A DNA stretch of 33,969 nucleotides from Sulfurovum sp. (GCA_026991605.1 JALXBG010000169.1:1-33969); one strand, 5' to 3'. Positions 9,273 to 16,663 are shown, numbered from the stretch's first letter. Program-made: numbers and translations. Notes: generated from the letters alone by a model not told the origin.

Positions 9273-9946
9273 TGACACAAAGCGAATACTTTAACAGACA
9301 GATACAACTATGGGGTTCTAACGTACAACAGAGTTTGGAGAAAAAGAAAATCGCTATTATCGGTTCAGGTGGACTTGGCTGTACGCTTGCTATGGCACTG
9401 GGAACTTCAGGTATAGGTGAGATACATATGGTCGACTTTGATACGGTCTCTTCTCATAATATTCACAGACAGATAGCCTTTACACTGAACGATGAAGGCA
9501 AAAACAAAGCCAAAGCAGTATGTGCACTTGTGGAGTCAAAAAACCCTTTTGTTAAAGCCGTAGCTTTTGATATGCGTTTTGAAGATTTTAAAGAGATGGG
9601 TAACAGCTATGACCTCATACTTGATGCTACCGATAATTTGCCTGTGCGTGGAGAGATAGACAAACATGCCAAAGCAACAAAAACCCCATGGGTATATGCT
9701 TCAGTCGAAGAGTTCAACGGACAAGTTTGTTTCTTTGATGAGGCAAACTTTCAAGTCTTTAATATCTCAGATCATAAACCCGGTGGTATTACTGCACCTA
9801 TTGTGATGCATATTGGTTCATTGCAAGCGAACTTGGCATTAAGATACCTTGCAGGCTTATCTGTGAAGAAAGATAAATTGTATTATTTATATTTTAATGA
9901 TGAAGGTGAATTGATAACCCAAAAGTTTGGTATGCCTAAAGCTTAA
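9272..9946 (+). CDS. ThiF/MoeB/HesA-family adenylyltransferase (E1-like)
   Basis: A 224-residue Rossmann-fold protein related to E1-type activators of ubiquitin-like and sulfur-carrier proteins. The N-terminal YFNRQIQLWG carries the Arg of the E1 family. GSGGLGCTLA at about 31-40 is the nucleotide loop, VDFD (D55, D57) and IHRQ (R66) follow, then K79 and DATDN with D121, all expected for ATP/acyl-adenylate binding. The two CxxC pairs that bind zinc in MoeB and ThiF are absent, and it is slightly short. It may adenylate a small protein C-terminus or act like dehydratase TcdA. No sulfur-carrier gene is adjacent. TAATG overlap with the nitrilase-like gene suggests co-production. Confidence 0.82.
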   Translation: MTQSEYFNRQIQLWGSNVQQSLEKKKIAIIGSGGLGCTLAMALGTSGIGEIHMVDFDTVSSHNIHRQIAFTLNDEGKNKAKAVCALVESKNPFVKAVAFDMRFEDFKEMGNSYDLILDATDNLPVRGEIDKHAKATKTPWVYASVEEFNGQVCFFDEANFQVFNISDHKPGGITAPIVMHIGSLQANLALRYLAGLSVKKDKLYYLYFNDEGELITQKFGMPKA

Positions 9947-9977
9947 GCTTGATAAAATTATAAAAAAGGGGTAAAAG

Positions 9978-10319
9978 ATGAAATTAAAATTATTTTTAAT
10001 AGGTGGTGCACTGTTATTTTTAACTGCATGTACGCAAGAGACACAAAACAGCTTGAGTCGTTCATTGCAAAACTGGACAGGAACCAATGGGGTGCTAGAT
10101 ATTTATGCGGGAGATAAACTGGTGCATAAATTTATAATGATTGACAAATTATCAACAGCAAAAGGTACAACGGATGGTGGAGCAAGACCATATAGATATG
10201 GTTATGGAATTGATGATTTAAACTTTAATGGTAAAAAAGATAAGGGAGAGAAAAAAGTCTATTTTGAATTTTCAGACTACTCAACATCTTATATCTTCTA
10301 TGAAAGAAATACAAACTAA
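9978..10319 (+). CDS. Small lipoprotein of unknown function
   Basis: A 113-residue protein with a type II signal peptide: MKLKLFLIGGALLFLTAC, with the lipobox LTAC placing the lipidated Cys at residue 18. The mature part is polar, with LDIYAGDKLVHKFIMIDKL followed by a Gly/Asp/Lys-rich stretch (DLNFNGKKDKGEKKVYFEFSD) that could bind a cation, and ends YIFYERNTN. I do not recognise the family. AGGGGT lies about eight bases before the ATG. It follows thiF-like by 31 bases, with a palindrome AAGCTTAAGCTT at 9939-9950 across the thiF stop, and precedes ridA by 12 bases. Confidence 0.75.
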   Translation: MKLKLFLIGGALLFLTACTQETQNSLSRSLQNWTGTNGVLDIYAGDKLVHKFIMIDKLSTAKGTTDGGARPYRYGYGIDDLNFNGKKDKGEKKVYFEFSDYSTSYIFYERNTN

Positions 10320-10331
10320 AGGGAACAAAAC

Positions 10332-10721
10332 ATGAAATTTATAGAAACAAAAGAGGCACCAGCAGCAATAGGACCATATTCACAGGCTATAGAAGCCAAT
10401 GGATTTATCTATACTTCCGGACAGATTGCATTAAAGCCAGATGGTACTATGGAGACAAGAGATGTTGAACATCAAACACACCAAGTGATGAAAAACCTTT
10501 TTTATGTACTTGAAGCTGCAGGTGCACACTTTAATGATGTCATTAAAACAACTATTTATTTGGCAGATATGGATGACTTTACTACAGTCAATAATGTGTA
10601 CGCACATTACTTTTGTGCACATAAACCGGCACGTAGTACGATAGCTGTGAAAACCTTACCTAAAAATGCATTGGTTGAGATAGAATGTATAGCACTTGCG
10701 GGAGCAGATTATACTTTTTAG
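10332..10721 (+). CDS. ridA: RidA family reactive enamine/imine deaminase
   Basis: A 129-residue member of the YjgF/YER057c/UK114 family. It hydrolyses reactive 2-aminoacrylate-type enamines released by PLP enzymes, protecting other PLP enzymes. The family blocks are APAAIGPYSQAI at the N-terminus, YTSGQIALKPDG, the middle IYLADMDDF, and PARSTIAVKTLPKNALVEIECIA at the C-terminus. These contain R101 and E117, which correspond to the substrate-binding Arg and Glu of E. coli RidA. It is a cytosolic trimer in characterised members. AAAGGGA precedes the ATG. It is probably the last gene before the ribosomal-protein promoter. Confidence 0.94.
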   Translation: MKFIETKEAPAAIGPYSQAIEANGFIYTSGQIALKPDGTMETRDVEHQTHQVMKNLFYVLEAAGAHFNDVIKTTIYLADMDDFTTVNNVYAHYFCAHKPARSTIAVKTLPKNALVEIECIALAGADYTF

Positions 10722-10770
10722 ACTAAAAGTTATAATAGTTGTTGTATTTAAAATTAGATTAAAATAGTTT

Positions 10771-10780
10771 TGGGTATAAT
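10771..10780 (+). promoter_or_regulatory. Promoter for rplU-rpmA
   Basis: TGGGTATAAT ends in a perfect TATAAT at 10775-10780, 41 bases before rplU, preceded by A/T-rich tracts as expected for sigma-70 promoters of this phylum that lack a conserved -35. Confidence 0.75.
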
Positions 10781-10821
10781 CACGAACTTTTTAAAAAACA
10801 TCGAATAACAAAGGGTTTGCA

Positions 10822-11127
10822 ATGTACGCAATCATTAAAGCAAGTGGTCAACAATTCAAAGTTCAAGAGGGTGATATCATCTGTTTTGACAACATGGGTC
10901 TTGATCCAAAATCAGCTGTAGAATTTAAAGAAGTTCTAGCACTAGACAATGGTGACTTAACTGTAGGTACTCCTTTCGTAGAAGGCGCAGTAGTTAAAGG
11001 TGAAGTGATCAATGAAGGTAGAGATAAAAAAGTTATCATCTACAAGAAAAGAAGAAGAAAAGATTCAAAACTTAAACGTGGTTTCAGAAGAGACTTCACT
11101 AGAGTAAGAATTACTAAAATAGCATAA
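10822..11127 (+). CDS. rplU: 50S ribosomal protein L21
   Basis: A 101-residue protein with the L21 sequence signature: [18 protein letters not shown] at the start and the basic C-terminus [27 protein letters not shown], which contacts 23S rRNA. It is the first gene of the classical rplU-rpmA(-obgE) transcript, preceded by its own promoter and AAAGGG. The 12-base gap to rpmA supports co-transcription. Confidence 0.98.
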   Translation: MYAIIKASGQQFKVQEGDIICFDNMGLDPKSAVEFKEVLALDNGDLTVGTPFVEGAVVKGEVINEGRDKKVIIYKKRRRKDSKLKRGFRRDFTRVRITKIA

Positions 11128-11139
11128 GGAGAGAATGAT

Positions 11140-11394
11140 ATGGCACACAAGAAAGGACAAGGGTCCACTCAGAATAACCGTGATTCAGCTGGACGTCGTT
11201 TAGGCGTTAAAAAATTTGGTGGTGAGGCAGTTATCCCTGGTAACATCATCATTAGACAAAGAGGAACTAAAGTTCACCCAGGTAATGGTGTAGGGATGGG
11301 TAAAGACCATACTATATTTGCACTTGTTGAAGGTGTAGTGAAGTTTGATAACAGAAGTGCTACTCAGAAAAAAGTTTCCGTAGTACCTGCATAA
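11140..11394 (+). CDS. rpmA: 50S ribosomal protein L27
   Basis: An 84-residue L27. The N-terminus [18 protein letters not shown] is the conserved tail that reaches the peptidyl-transferase centre. The gene then encodes [11 protein letters not shown] and the typical [20 protein letters not shown] core. AGGAGAG lies upstream of the ATG. There is no Firmicute-type cleavable N-terminal extension. A strong hairpin follows twelve bases after the stop. Confidence 0.98.
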   Translation: MAHKKGQGSTQNNRDSAGRRLGVKKFGGEAVIPGNIIIRQRGTKVHPGNGVGMGKDHTIFALVEGVVKFDNRSATQKKVSVVPA

Positions 11395-11405
11395 TCTCTC
11401 TATCT

Positions 11406-11433
11406 TTATAAGAAGCTTTTTGGCTTCTTATAA
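11406..11433. terminator. Bidirectional hairpin terminator after rpmA
   Basis: TTATAAGAAGC pairs perfectly with GCTTCTTATAA (11 bp) around the loop TTTTTG. The right arm overlaps the stop codon of the minus-strand lipoprotein gene, so it can end both convergent transcripts. T-runs outside the stem are weak on either side. Confidence 0.75.
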
Positions 11434-11736
11434 TATTAAATCCCCATTCTCATCTAATCTTAGAAGATTTCTACATCTTTTACGACCTAAAAACCATCCT
11501 TTATTATAGTCATTATTTATATTAAACAGTCTATGTGATTTTTTGTATTTACCTTTTGAAGTAGTACATCCATCTACTATACCTTGCTGATAATTTGGAC
11601 TGAAGTTTTTTCCAAAGTAGATGCCACTGTGTGTATATCCACCTTGACTTTCCGGTACTTTTGACGAACTACATCCTGAAAACAGGAAAAGGGTGCCAGT
11701 TAAGAGAAGTAATGATGTTATGCTACTTTTTATCAT
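11428..11736 (-). CDS. Minus-strand lipoprotein of unknown function
   Basis: A 102-residue protein with a signal peptide ending in the lipobox FSGC, so it is a predicted lipoprotein lipidated at Cys 21. The mature part has a distinctive pattern: YQQGIVDGCTTSKG, KKSH, then YNKGWFLGRKRC. Two Cys in repeated G-x-x-x-G-C / G-x-K-x-C settings could form a disulfide. I have no named family for it. It is the only minus-strand gene in the 30 kb before proC and separates rpmA from obgE, which usually follow each other. Its stop lies in the terminator hairpin at 11406-11433. Confidence 0.75.
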   Translation of the reverse strand: MIKSSITSLLLLTGTLFLFSGCSSSKVPESQGGYTHSGIYFGKNFSPNYQQGIVDGCTTSKGKYKKSHRLFNINNDYNKGWFLGRKRCRNLLRLDENGDLIL

Positions 11737-11860
11737 TTGTCAACCTTTATCTTTATATAAGGAACCTTGAAAACCACAAATACAAGAAGAATTTGAATTC
11801 AAAGAATTCTATTTAGATATTTTGCTTGGAAAAGTATAGCAATAATTTCCTCAATTTAGA

Positions 11861-11866
11861 TATAAT
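11861..11866 (+). promoter_or_regulatory. Promoter for obgE
   Basis: TATAAT, a perfect -10, 62 bases before obgE within an A/T-rich stretch. It replaces the usual read-through from rpmA, which is blocked here by a terminator and an opposing gene. Confidence 0.65.
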
Positions 11867-11880
11867 CACATAATTAATTT

Positions 11881-11907
11881 ACTATTGCTATTTTTGCAAT
11901 AGTTTTC
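11881..11907 (+). other. Terminator-like hairpin in the obgE leader
   Basis: ACTATTGC pairs perfectly with GCAATAGT (8 bp) around the loop TATTTTT and runs directly into TTTT. It lies between the -10 at 11861-11866 and the obgE ATG, so it may be a weak attenuator. The stem is A/T-rich, so the effect is uncertain. Confidence 0.45.
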
Positions 11908-11928
11908 ATAGATAAAAAGGTTTAATAG

Positions 11929-13041
11929 ATGTTTGTAGATAGTGTAGAACTGATGATTAGTTCTGGAAAAGGTGGTGCCGGTTCCATATCTTTCTGGACA
12001 GAGAAATTTGTGGCCAATGGTGGCCCAGATGGTGGCGATGGTGGACGTGGTGGTGCTGTATTCTTTAAAGTAGATAACAATACAGATACCCTTTCAGGTC
12101 TTCGTGGGCGTGTCCATATGAAAGCTGAAAATGGACGTCCTGGTGAAGGACGTAAGTGTTATGGACGTAAAGGTCAAGATATGGTTATTACTGTACCACC
12201 GGGTACTACAGTGGTAGATATGGAGACAGGTGAAGAGCTTATGGATCTTCTCACAGAAGGTGAGGTAATACTGTTTTTAGAAGGGGGTAAAGGTGGTCTT
12301 GGAAATATGCACTTTAAATCTTCTTCTAACCAAAGACCAACCTATGCACAACCTGGGCTCCCAGGGATTACCAAAAAAATACGTCTTGAGATGAAGCTCA
12401 TCGCTGATGTTGGTTTAGTGGGTTATCCTAATGTTGGAAAGTCAACACTTATTGCGACACTTTCAAATGCGAGACCACAGGTAGCAAACTATGAATTTAC
12501 AACACTTACCCCAAAACTAGGTGTGGTGCATATGGGTGATTTTGATTCATTCATGATGGCAGATATCCCTGGTATCATCGAAGGTGCAAGTGATGGTAGA
12601 GGGCTTGGTTTAGAGTTCTTAAAGCACATTGAACGTACGAAGACACTCCTGCTTATGATTGATGCAGCAAACTATAGAGAGATGAAATATCAGTATGAAA
12701 CACTACTTGTTGAACTCACGCGTTATTCTGAGACTCTTGCTACACGTAAACATGCCATAGCCATTACAAAGATAGATTCTCTTTCTGTAGATGAAGTCAA
12801 TGCCTTAACAGAAACATTTTTAAAAGATGTTGACCTTGAAGCCAATAAAACGCTTAGTCAATATAAGGCAAAAGAGGAGTATATCTCGTATGGTTTTGAA
12901 AAAGACTTTGGTGTAAAACTTCCTGAAGAAAAACCACTTTTTGTACTTCCTATCTCTTCTGTCGCACATATAAATACAGAAGCGTTACGTTATGCACTGG
13001 GTGATTTTATAAAGAGTGTAAAAGAAGAAAACGAGGCTTAG
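11929..13041 (+). CDS. obgE: Obg family GTPase
   Basis: An essential P-loop GTPase associated with the 50S subunit and stress signalling. It has 370 residues in the normal order: the glycine-rich Obg domain (about 1-158, with [12 protein letters not shown] and [13 protein letters not shown]), then the G domain with the P-loop GYPNVGKS at 165-172, the switch II region [10 protein letters not shown], and TKID for guanine recognition. After the G domain only a short C-terminal tail remains. The gene has its own promoter and leader hairpin and ends two bases before the GTG considered for proB. Confidence 0.97.
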   Translation: MFVDSVELMISSGKGGAGSISFWTEKFVANGGPDGGDGGRGGAVFFKVDNNTDTLSGLRGRVHMKAENGRPGEGRKCYGRKGQDMVITVPPGTTVVDMETGEELMDLLTEGEVILFLEGGKGGLGNMHFKSSSNQRPTYAQPGLPGITKKIRLEMKLIADVGLVGYPNVGKSTLIATLSNARPQVANYEFTTLTPKLGVVHMGDFDSFMMADIPGIIEGASDGRGLGLEFLKHIERTKTLLLMIDAANYREMKYQYETLLVELTRYSETLATRKHAIAITKIDSLSVDEVNALTETFLKDVDLEANKTLSQYKAKEEYISYGFEKDFGVKLPEEKPLFVLPISSVAHINTEALRYALGDFIKSVKEENEA

Positions 13042-13049
13042 GAGTGAGT

Positions 13050-13811
13050 ATGCAACGGTTAGTCATAAAAGTTGGGTCTCATGTACTTACGCAAGATGGT
13101 ACTGTCGCCAATATTCGTATGTTGGCATTGGTACAACTTATAGCTGAACTCAAAGCCCATAAGTATGAAGTCATTCTTGTAAGCTCTGGTGCTGTAGCAG
13201 CTGGCTATACATTGTTACCTTTAGATAGAGGTAGTGTAGCTAATAAACAAGCGCTCGCTGCTATTGGTCAGCCACTTCTACTAAAGATGTATCAAGAGAA
13301 GTTTGCCAAGTTTGGACTGCTTTGTTCACAAGTACTTCTGAGTGCAGACGTTTTTGATTCTAGTAAGCATATTAAACATGCTAAAGTAGCTATAGATACA
13401 TTGTTAGAGAACAATGTTGTGCCTATTATCAATGAAAATGACACCGTGAGTGTAGAAGAGCTTGTCTTTGGAGATAATGACAGACTCTCTGCACACGTAG
13501 CACATCACTTTGATGCCAAGATGCTTATCATCCTTTCTGACATTGATGCCTTTTATGACAAAGACCCCAACCGATACAGTGATGCAAAACGTCGTGCAGT
13601 AGTCTCTGAAATCTCACAAGATGAACTAGAAGCAGAGCATACACCTAACAATGAATTTGCCACAGGTGGCATAGTTACTAAACTGCAATCGGCAGATTTC
13701 CTTATGAAACATGGTAGAGAGATGTTTCTAGCTTCAGGGTTTGAACTTAGTGATGTTAAGGCTTTTCTTGTTGAAGGTGAGCATGTGGGTGGAACGTTGT
13801 TTAAAAAATAA
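13050..13811 (+). CDS. proB: Glutamate 5-kinase, short form without PUA domain
   Basis: Phosphorylates glutamate as the first step of proline synthesis. The amino-acid-kinase fold is clear: VIKVGSHVL at the start, [17 protein letters not shown], then [20 protein letters not shown], and [13 protein letters not shown] near the end. At 253 residues it lacks the C-terminal PUA domain of the roughly 367-residue E. coli enzyme, as in several other bacteria. I prefer the ATG at 13050 with GGAG six bases upstream over a GTG at 13044 that would overlap that site. proA and proC, the other pathway genes, are at the right end of this window. Confidence 0.93.
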   Translation: MQRLVIKVGSHVLTQDGTVANIRMLALVQLIAELKAHKYEVILVSSGAVAAGYTLLPLDRGSVANKQALAAIGQPLLLKMYQEKFAKFGLLCSQVLLSADVFDSSKHIKHAKVAIDTLLENNVVPIINENDTVSVEELVFGDNDRLSAHVAHHFDAKMLIILSDIDAFYDKDPNRYSDAKRRAVVSEISQDELEAEHTPNNEFATGGIVTKLQSADFLMKHGREMFLASGFELSDVKAFLVEGEHVGGTLFKK

Positions 13812-13812
13812 T

Positions 13813-13841
13813 TTGACATTTTACTCTATAAAGTATATACT
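13813..13841 (+). promoter_or_regulatory. vapBC promoter with palindromic operator
   Basis: TTGACA (13813-13818), 17 bases, then TATACT (13836-13841): a near-consensus sigma-70 promoter, unusual for this phylum. The perfect palindrome AGTATATACT (13832-13841) covers the -10, and a related AGTATATA lies about 20 bases downstream. This fits autorepression by the VapB-VapC complex. AAGGAG follows before the ATG at 13872. Confidence 0.8.
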
Positions 13842-13871
13842 AAATTATAAATAGTATATAAAGGAGCCAAG

Positions 13872-14117
13872 ATGACTGCAAAAATAGAGTATAAAAAAGA
13901 GTTGTACTCTTTACCGTCAGATGTCGTGGAGACGTTAAAAAATTATGCACAAGAGACACATAAGAAAAAAAGCCATATTGTTGCAGAGGCTATAGCTGAC
14001 TATATAGATAAAAATAGACGTAAAGAGTTGGCACAAGAAGCTAAAAAGATGTTTGGCATTATTAACGCAAATACTCCAGATATTCAAGTAATTAAAGCCA
14101 ATAGAGATGATATATGA
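13872..14117 (+). CDS. vapB: VapB-type antitoxin
   Basis: An 81-residue basic/acidic protein preceding a PIN toxin. The N-terminal half (YSLPSDVVETLKNYAQ, then HKKKSHIVAEAIADYID) fits a ribbon-helix-helix DNA-binding fold of the CopG/Arc kind: a short beta strand, helix, turn, helix. The C-terminal third, rich in charged residues, would wrap the toxin. It ends with an ATGA overlap onto vapC. The promoter upstream carries a palindrome suited to dimer binding. The symbol reflects the PIN partner rather than direct family recognition. Confidence 0.85.
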   Translation: MTAKIEYKKELYSLPSDVVETLKNYAQETHKKKSHIVAEAIADYIDKNRRKELAQEAKKMFGIINANTPDIQVIKANRDDI

Positions 14118-14545
14118 TTAGACTTTTTATAGATGCCAATATATTTGTTGATGTAACAGATAGCAGTAGAAAATCTTCAGCAGCTAGTATTGCATTTATG
14201 GATAGTATGTTTGACAATATGGATAGGTATAAACTCTATACCTCTTGTGATTTGATAACAACTATATATTATATTACGAGAAAAAAATTAAATAATAGTG
14301 GAGCATTACAGCAGATAAAATTAATAAGTAGATTTATCTCTATTATTGAATTTGGAAACAAAGAAGTAGATGAAGCCATAGAACTTATGGAAAAAAACGA
14401 CAAATACAAAGACTTGGAAGATACCATACAGTATGTGATGGCACGCAAAGAAAAATGTGACTACATCATCACAAATGATGCAAATTTTGCTTCTGGAGAT
14501 GTGCCTGTGCTTAGTAGTGGGGAAGCTTTGAAAGAGTTACAATAG
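14114..14545 (+). CDS. vapC: PIN-domain ribonuclease toxin, VapC type
   Basis: A 143-residue PIN-domain protein. The acidic active-site positions are visible: D7 in LFIDANIFVD, the cluster KYKDLEDTIQ (D100/E102/D103), and D122 in YIITNDANF. VapC toxins are Mg2+-dependent RNases that cleave tRNA or rRNA. It overlaps vapB by ATGA (14114-14117). Its stop codon lies at the exact left boundary of a 237-base repeat, so the 3' end of the gene coincides with an element junction. Confidence 0.9.
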   Translation: MIRLFIDANIFVDVTDSSRKSSAASIAFMDSMFDNMDRYKLYTSCDLITTIYYITRKKLNNSGALQQIKLISRFISIIEFGNKEVDEAIELMEKNDKYKDLEDTIQYVMARKEKCDYIITNDANFASGDVPVLSSGEALKELQ

Positions 14546-14778
14546 ATGATTTTATTGAATTCGACAAAGCAATGAAGTTACGTAGGTTGTAGTGTCTCAC
14601 TACGACATGAATTTGCACAAAGTTAAAGTGCTTGTTTTACCAGAAGATGAAGGGGATAGTTTTCCATATCTCCCACTAACCACTGCTGGACACCGGGTAA
14701 ATTAGTGAAAATGAGTTATCATTGTTACCCTGTATCACAATAAAATAAAAGTGCATTTTCAACGACTGACCCCAAAGT
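14542..14778 (+). repeat. Direct repeat copy A (237 bases)
   Basis: This copy aligns without gaps to copy B at a constant offset of 325 bases, starting in the vapC stop codon and ending at TGACCCCAAAGT. It contains an inner hairpin (14586-14606: GTTGTAGTG-TCT-CACTACGAC) and an ORF of 32 codons (14607-14705). It ends with the AAAAGTGCATTTTCAACG motif (14747-14775), which reappears inverted at 16541-16569. Two more GACCCCAAAG units follow at 14782 and 14793. No normal gene lies in 14546-15193; this repeat, copy B and the short spacer fill it. Confidence 0.9.
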
Positions 14779-14866
14779 CTTGACCCCAAAGTGACCCCAA
14801 AGTCGATGGTAAGGATGAATGATGCTATACAACATTTTTCAATACTGATTCAAAGTAGAGACTCAC

Positions 14867-15103
14867 ATAGATGATTTTATTGAATTCAATAAAGCAATGA
14901 AGTTGCGTAGGTCGTAATGCCTCACTACGACATGAATTTGCATAAAGTGAAAGTGCTTGTTTTGCCAGAAGATGAAGTGGGTAGTTTTCCATATCTCCCA
15001 TTAACCACTGCTGTACACTGGGAAAATTGGTGAAAATGAGTTATCATTGTTACCCTGTATCACAATAAAATAAAAGTGCATTTTTAACGCCTGACCCCAA
15101 AGT
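14867..15103 (+). repeat. Direct repeat copy B (237 bases)
   Basis: Second copy of the element after vapC. The inner hairpin is at 14911-14931 (GTCGTAATG-CCT-CACTACGAC), where one stem pair is changed relative to copy A. The short ORF is 33 codons (14932-15033). Upstream of the hairpin both copies can be read as DDFIEF(D/N)KAMKLRR followed by a stop, which may be the tail of a lost gene. The copy ends with the 29-base motif (15072-15100) and GACCCCAAAG units at 15093 and 15114. The 88-base spacer between the copies (14779-14866) has no recognised feature beyond the GACCCC units. Confidence 0.9.
15072..15100 (+). repeat. Left flank motif of the nuclease unit
   Basis: This 29-base sequence beginning AAAAGTGCATTTTTAACG is present inverted at 16541-16569 with a few mismatches, and directly at 14747-14775. 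With the right copy it brackets the CoiA-like gene, like the ends of a small mobile unit. The ends resemble sequences I associate with RAYT/IS200-type elements, but no transposase is present here. Confidence 0.7.
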
Positions 15104-15173
15104 TTTAAAGTTTGACCCCAAAGTTTAAAGTTTGTGATAAGTTCACGGTTTGTGTATTTATATTAGGTTAATG

Positions 15174-15179
15174 TATAAA
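15174..15179 (+). promoter_or_regulatory. Candidate -10 for the CoiA-like gene
   Basis: TATAAA preceded by TG (TGTATAAAT) lies 14 bases before the ATG at 15194, so the message would have a leader of only a few bases. No Shine-Dalgarno precedes the ATG. Moderate evidence only. Confidence 0.4.
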
Positions 15180-15193
15180 TGTCATGATATATT

Positions 15194-16375
15194 ATGGATA
15201 CAACTCATGCAAGACTATCAAACGGAAATATTGTAAAAGCTTACAGAGGTATGGTTAGGGAAGATGCCTTCTTTTGTTTAGGGTGTGGTGAGCAACTATA
15301 TGCAGCAGCAGGAGAAAAGAACAAAGCACACTTTAGACACAATACTCTAAAAGGTACAAAGGGTTGCAGTAATCCTGAAAGTTCTGCACATTGGATTACT
15401 AAAGAACTATTTGCGGAGCACTACAGAAAATCTACAGAATTTTTTCTATCTATCGCAGTAAGGCAAAGATGTTTCCATGATACTTGCGAACATATAGGTG
15501 AATATATTCTTAACCTAAAAGATATCTATCCTAAAGTAAAAGTTGAAGAGTCTTACGCAGGTGTTAGACCTGACTGTTTGCTTTATGATGAGGAAGACGA
15601 AAAGAAAAGATTGTTTTTTGAAGTCCTTTACACTCATCCTGTAAGTGAAGAGAAAATAAAATTGGGATACCCAATTATAGAAGTGAAAGTATTTAATGAA
15701 GCAGATATTGATAAAATTTGTAAAGTTGGAGGATTTACAACTAAAGAAAAAACATTTCAATTTTCTCACCTTAATTCAAAGGACTACTATAAAATCATAT
15801 TGTATAACAGCAAGGATTTAATACCGCAAAGTGTTAGAACGTTCGATTGTAAAGATAAGTGTATTATTGAAAAACAAAAAGCCGTTGAGAGGTTAAAAAA
15901 ACAAAGAGAGTATGCAGAAAAACTTAGAAAGGAGCAAGGCAATAAGCAAACTTCAGATATACCACAAAAAAACAATAATAAAAAGTCAAGTTCGCCGATT
16001 AAACTCATACCAATAAATGATACTAAAGCAATTGAACATATTTCTAATGCAACCAAGAAAAGAACAGCCTATACGATGAAAACTGAAATCCCCTCCATTA
16101 TTGGACAATCTATCTCGAATTATATGCACTACTATCATATACATAAAGATAAAACTCTAAAATATAATGAACTTTATATTTTAGAGGATTATGATTCTTT
16201 TATGTTTATGTCCTATAATAAAGAATATTTTGGTGCAATAAAGTATGAAGCAATTTGGCATATCTTTACTGTGAATCATAGTGCAAAACCATATAATGAC
16301 ATCTCATTTATAGTAAGCACCGAAGATGGTGGAGAGGTAAGTAAAATTATCAAAAAGATTTCTGATAGTTTTTAG
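15194..16375 (+). CDS. CoiA-like nuclease with unknown C-terminal domain
   Basis: A 393-residue protein. The N-terminus matches the competence protein CoiA family: ARLSNGNIVKA, a zinc-ribbon-like FFCLGCGEQL (C28, C31), then KAHFRHN (H46, H49) and C58. A second Cys pair is C93/C98. Residues about 120-165 look like the restriction-endonuclease-like core, with RPDCLL (D127), LFFEVLYTH (E143, H148) and IIEVKV after a KLGYP turn. A Lys-rich linker (about 228-275) leads to a roughly 95-residue C-terminal domain that I do not recognise. Classic CoiA acts in natural transformation, but no competence genes are near, and the gene sits among toxin-antitoxin modules between inverted repeats. Mobile or defence roles are inference. 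The start has no Shine-Dalgarno; the conserved N-terminus fixes it. Confidence 0.8.
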   Translation: MDTTHARLSNGNIVKAYRGMVREDAFFCLGCGEQLYAAAGEKNKAHFRHNTLKGTKGCSNPESSAHWITKELFAEHYRKSTEFFLSIAVRQRCFHDTCEHIGEYILNLKDIYPKVKVEESYAGVRPDCLLYDEEDEKKRLFFEVLYTHPVSEEKIKLGYPIIEVKVFNEADIDKICKVGGFTTKEKTFQFSHLNSKDYYKIILYNSKDLIPQSVRTFDCKDKCIIEKQKAVERLKKQREYAEKLRKEQGNKQTSDIPQKNNNKKSSSPIKLIPINDTKAIEHISNATKKRTAYTMKTEIPSIIGQSISNYMHYYHIHKDKTLKYNELYILEDYDSFMFMSYNKEYFGAIKYEAIWHIFTVNHSAKPYNDISFIVSTEDGGEVSKIIKKISDSF

Positions 16376-16468
16376 AAATATTATTTTCATAGTTAAGTTT
16401 ATTATTTCAAGACATTTCATTTTTATGTGAAATAGCCAAAAATAATTTTCTTAGAGTTAAGTGTTGCT

Positions 16469-16496
16469 TTTCATAGTTAATTATTTAACTATGAAA
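16469..16496 (+). terminator. Perfect hairpin after the CoiA-like gene
   Basis: TTTCATAGTTAA pairs with TTAACTATGAAA (12 bp, loop TTAT), 93 bases after the stop. The stem is A/T-rich and no T-run follows, so it may be an element-borne palindrome rather than a true terminator. Confidence 0.45.
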
Positions 16497-16540
16497 GATT
16501 GGCTACATAGAAAATTAAAAATTAAAATTAGGGTCAAAAA

Positions 16541-16569
16541 TTAGGGTCAGACGTTGAAAATACACTTTT
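16541..16569 (-). repeat. Right, inverted flank motif of the nuclease unit
   Basis: Reverse complement of the 29-base motif at 14747-14775, matching at 26 of 29 positions. It carries GGGTCAGACGTTGAAAAT on the plus strand. With 15072-15100 it encloses about 1.5 kb containing only the CoiA-like gene. Confidence 0.75.
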
Positions 16570-16663
16570 TTAGGTATTTAAACTAATGGATAATAGCTTA
16601 TAAATTTCATTATGCCATTAGCCCTTACGGCAAAATAGTGACCTTACACATGTTTCCTTACGT

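Noticed and set aside
14768-15124. CRISPR-like spacing of GACCCCAAAG units
   Set aside because: Units are about 10 bases, irregularly spaced and without uniform spacers; they belong to the repeat-element ends.
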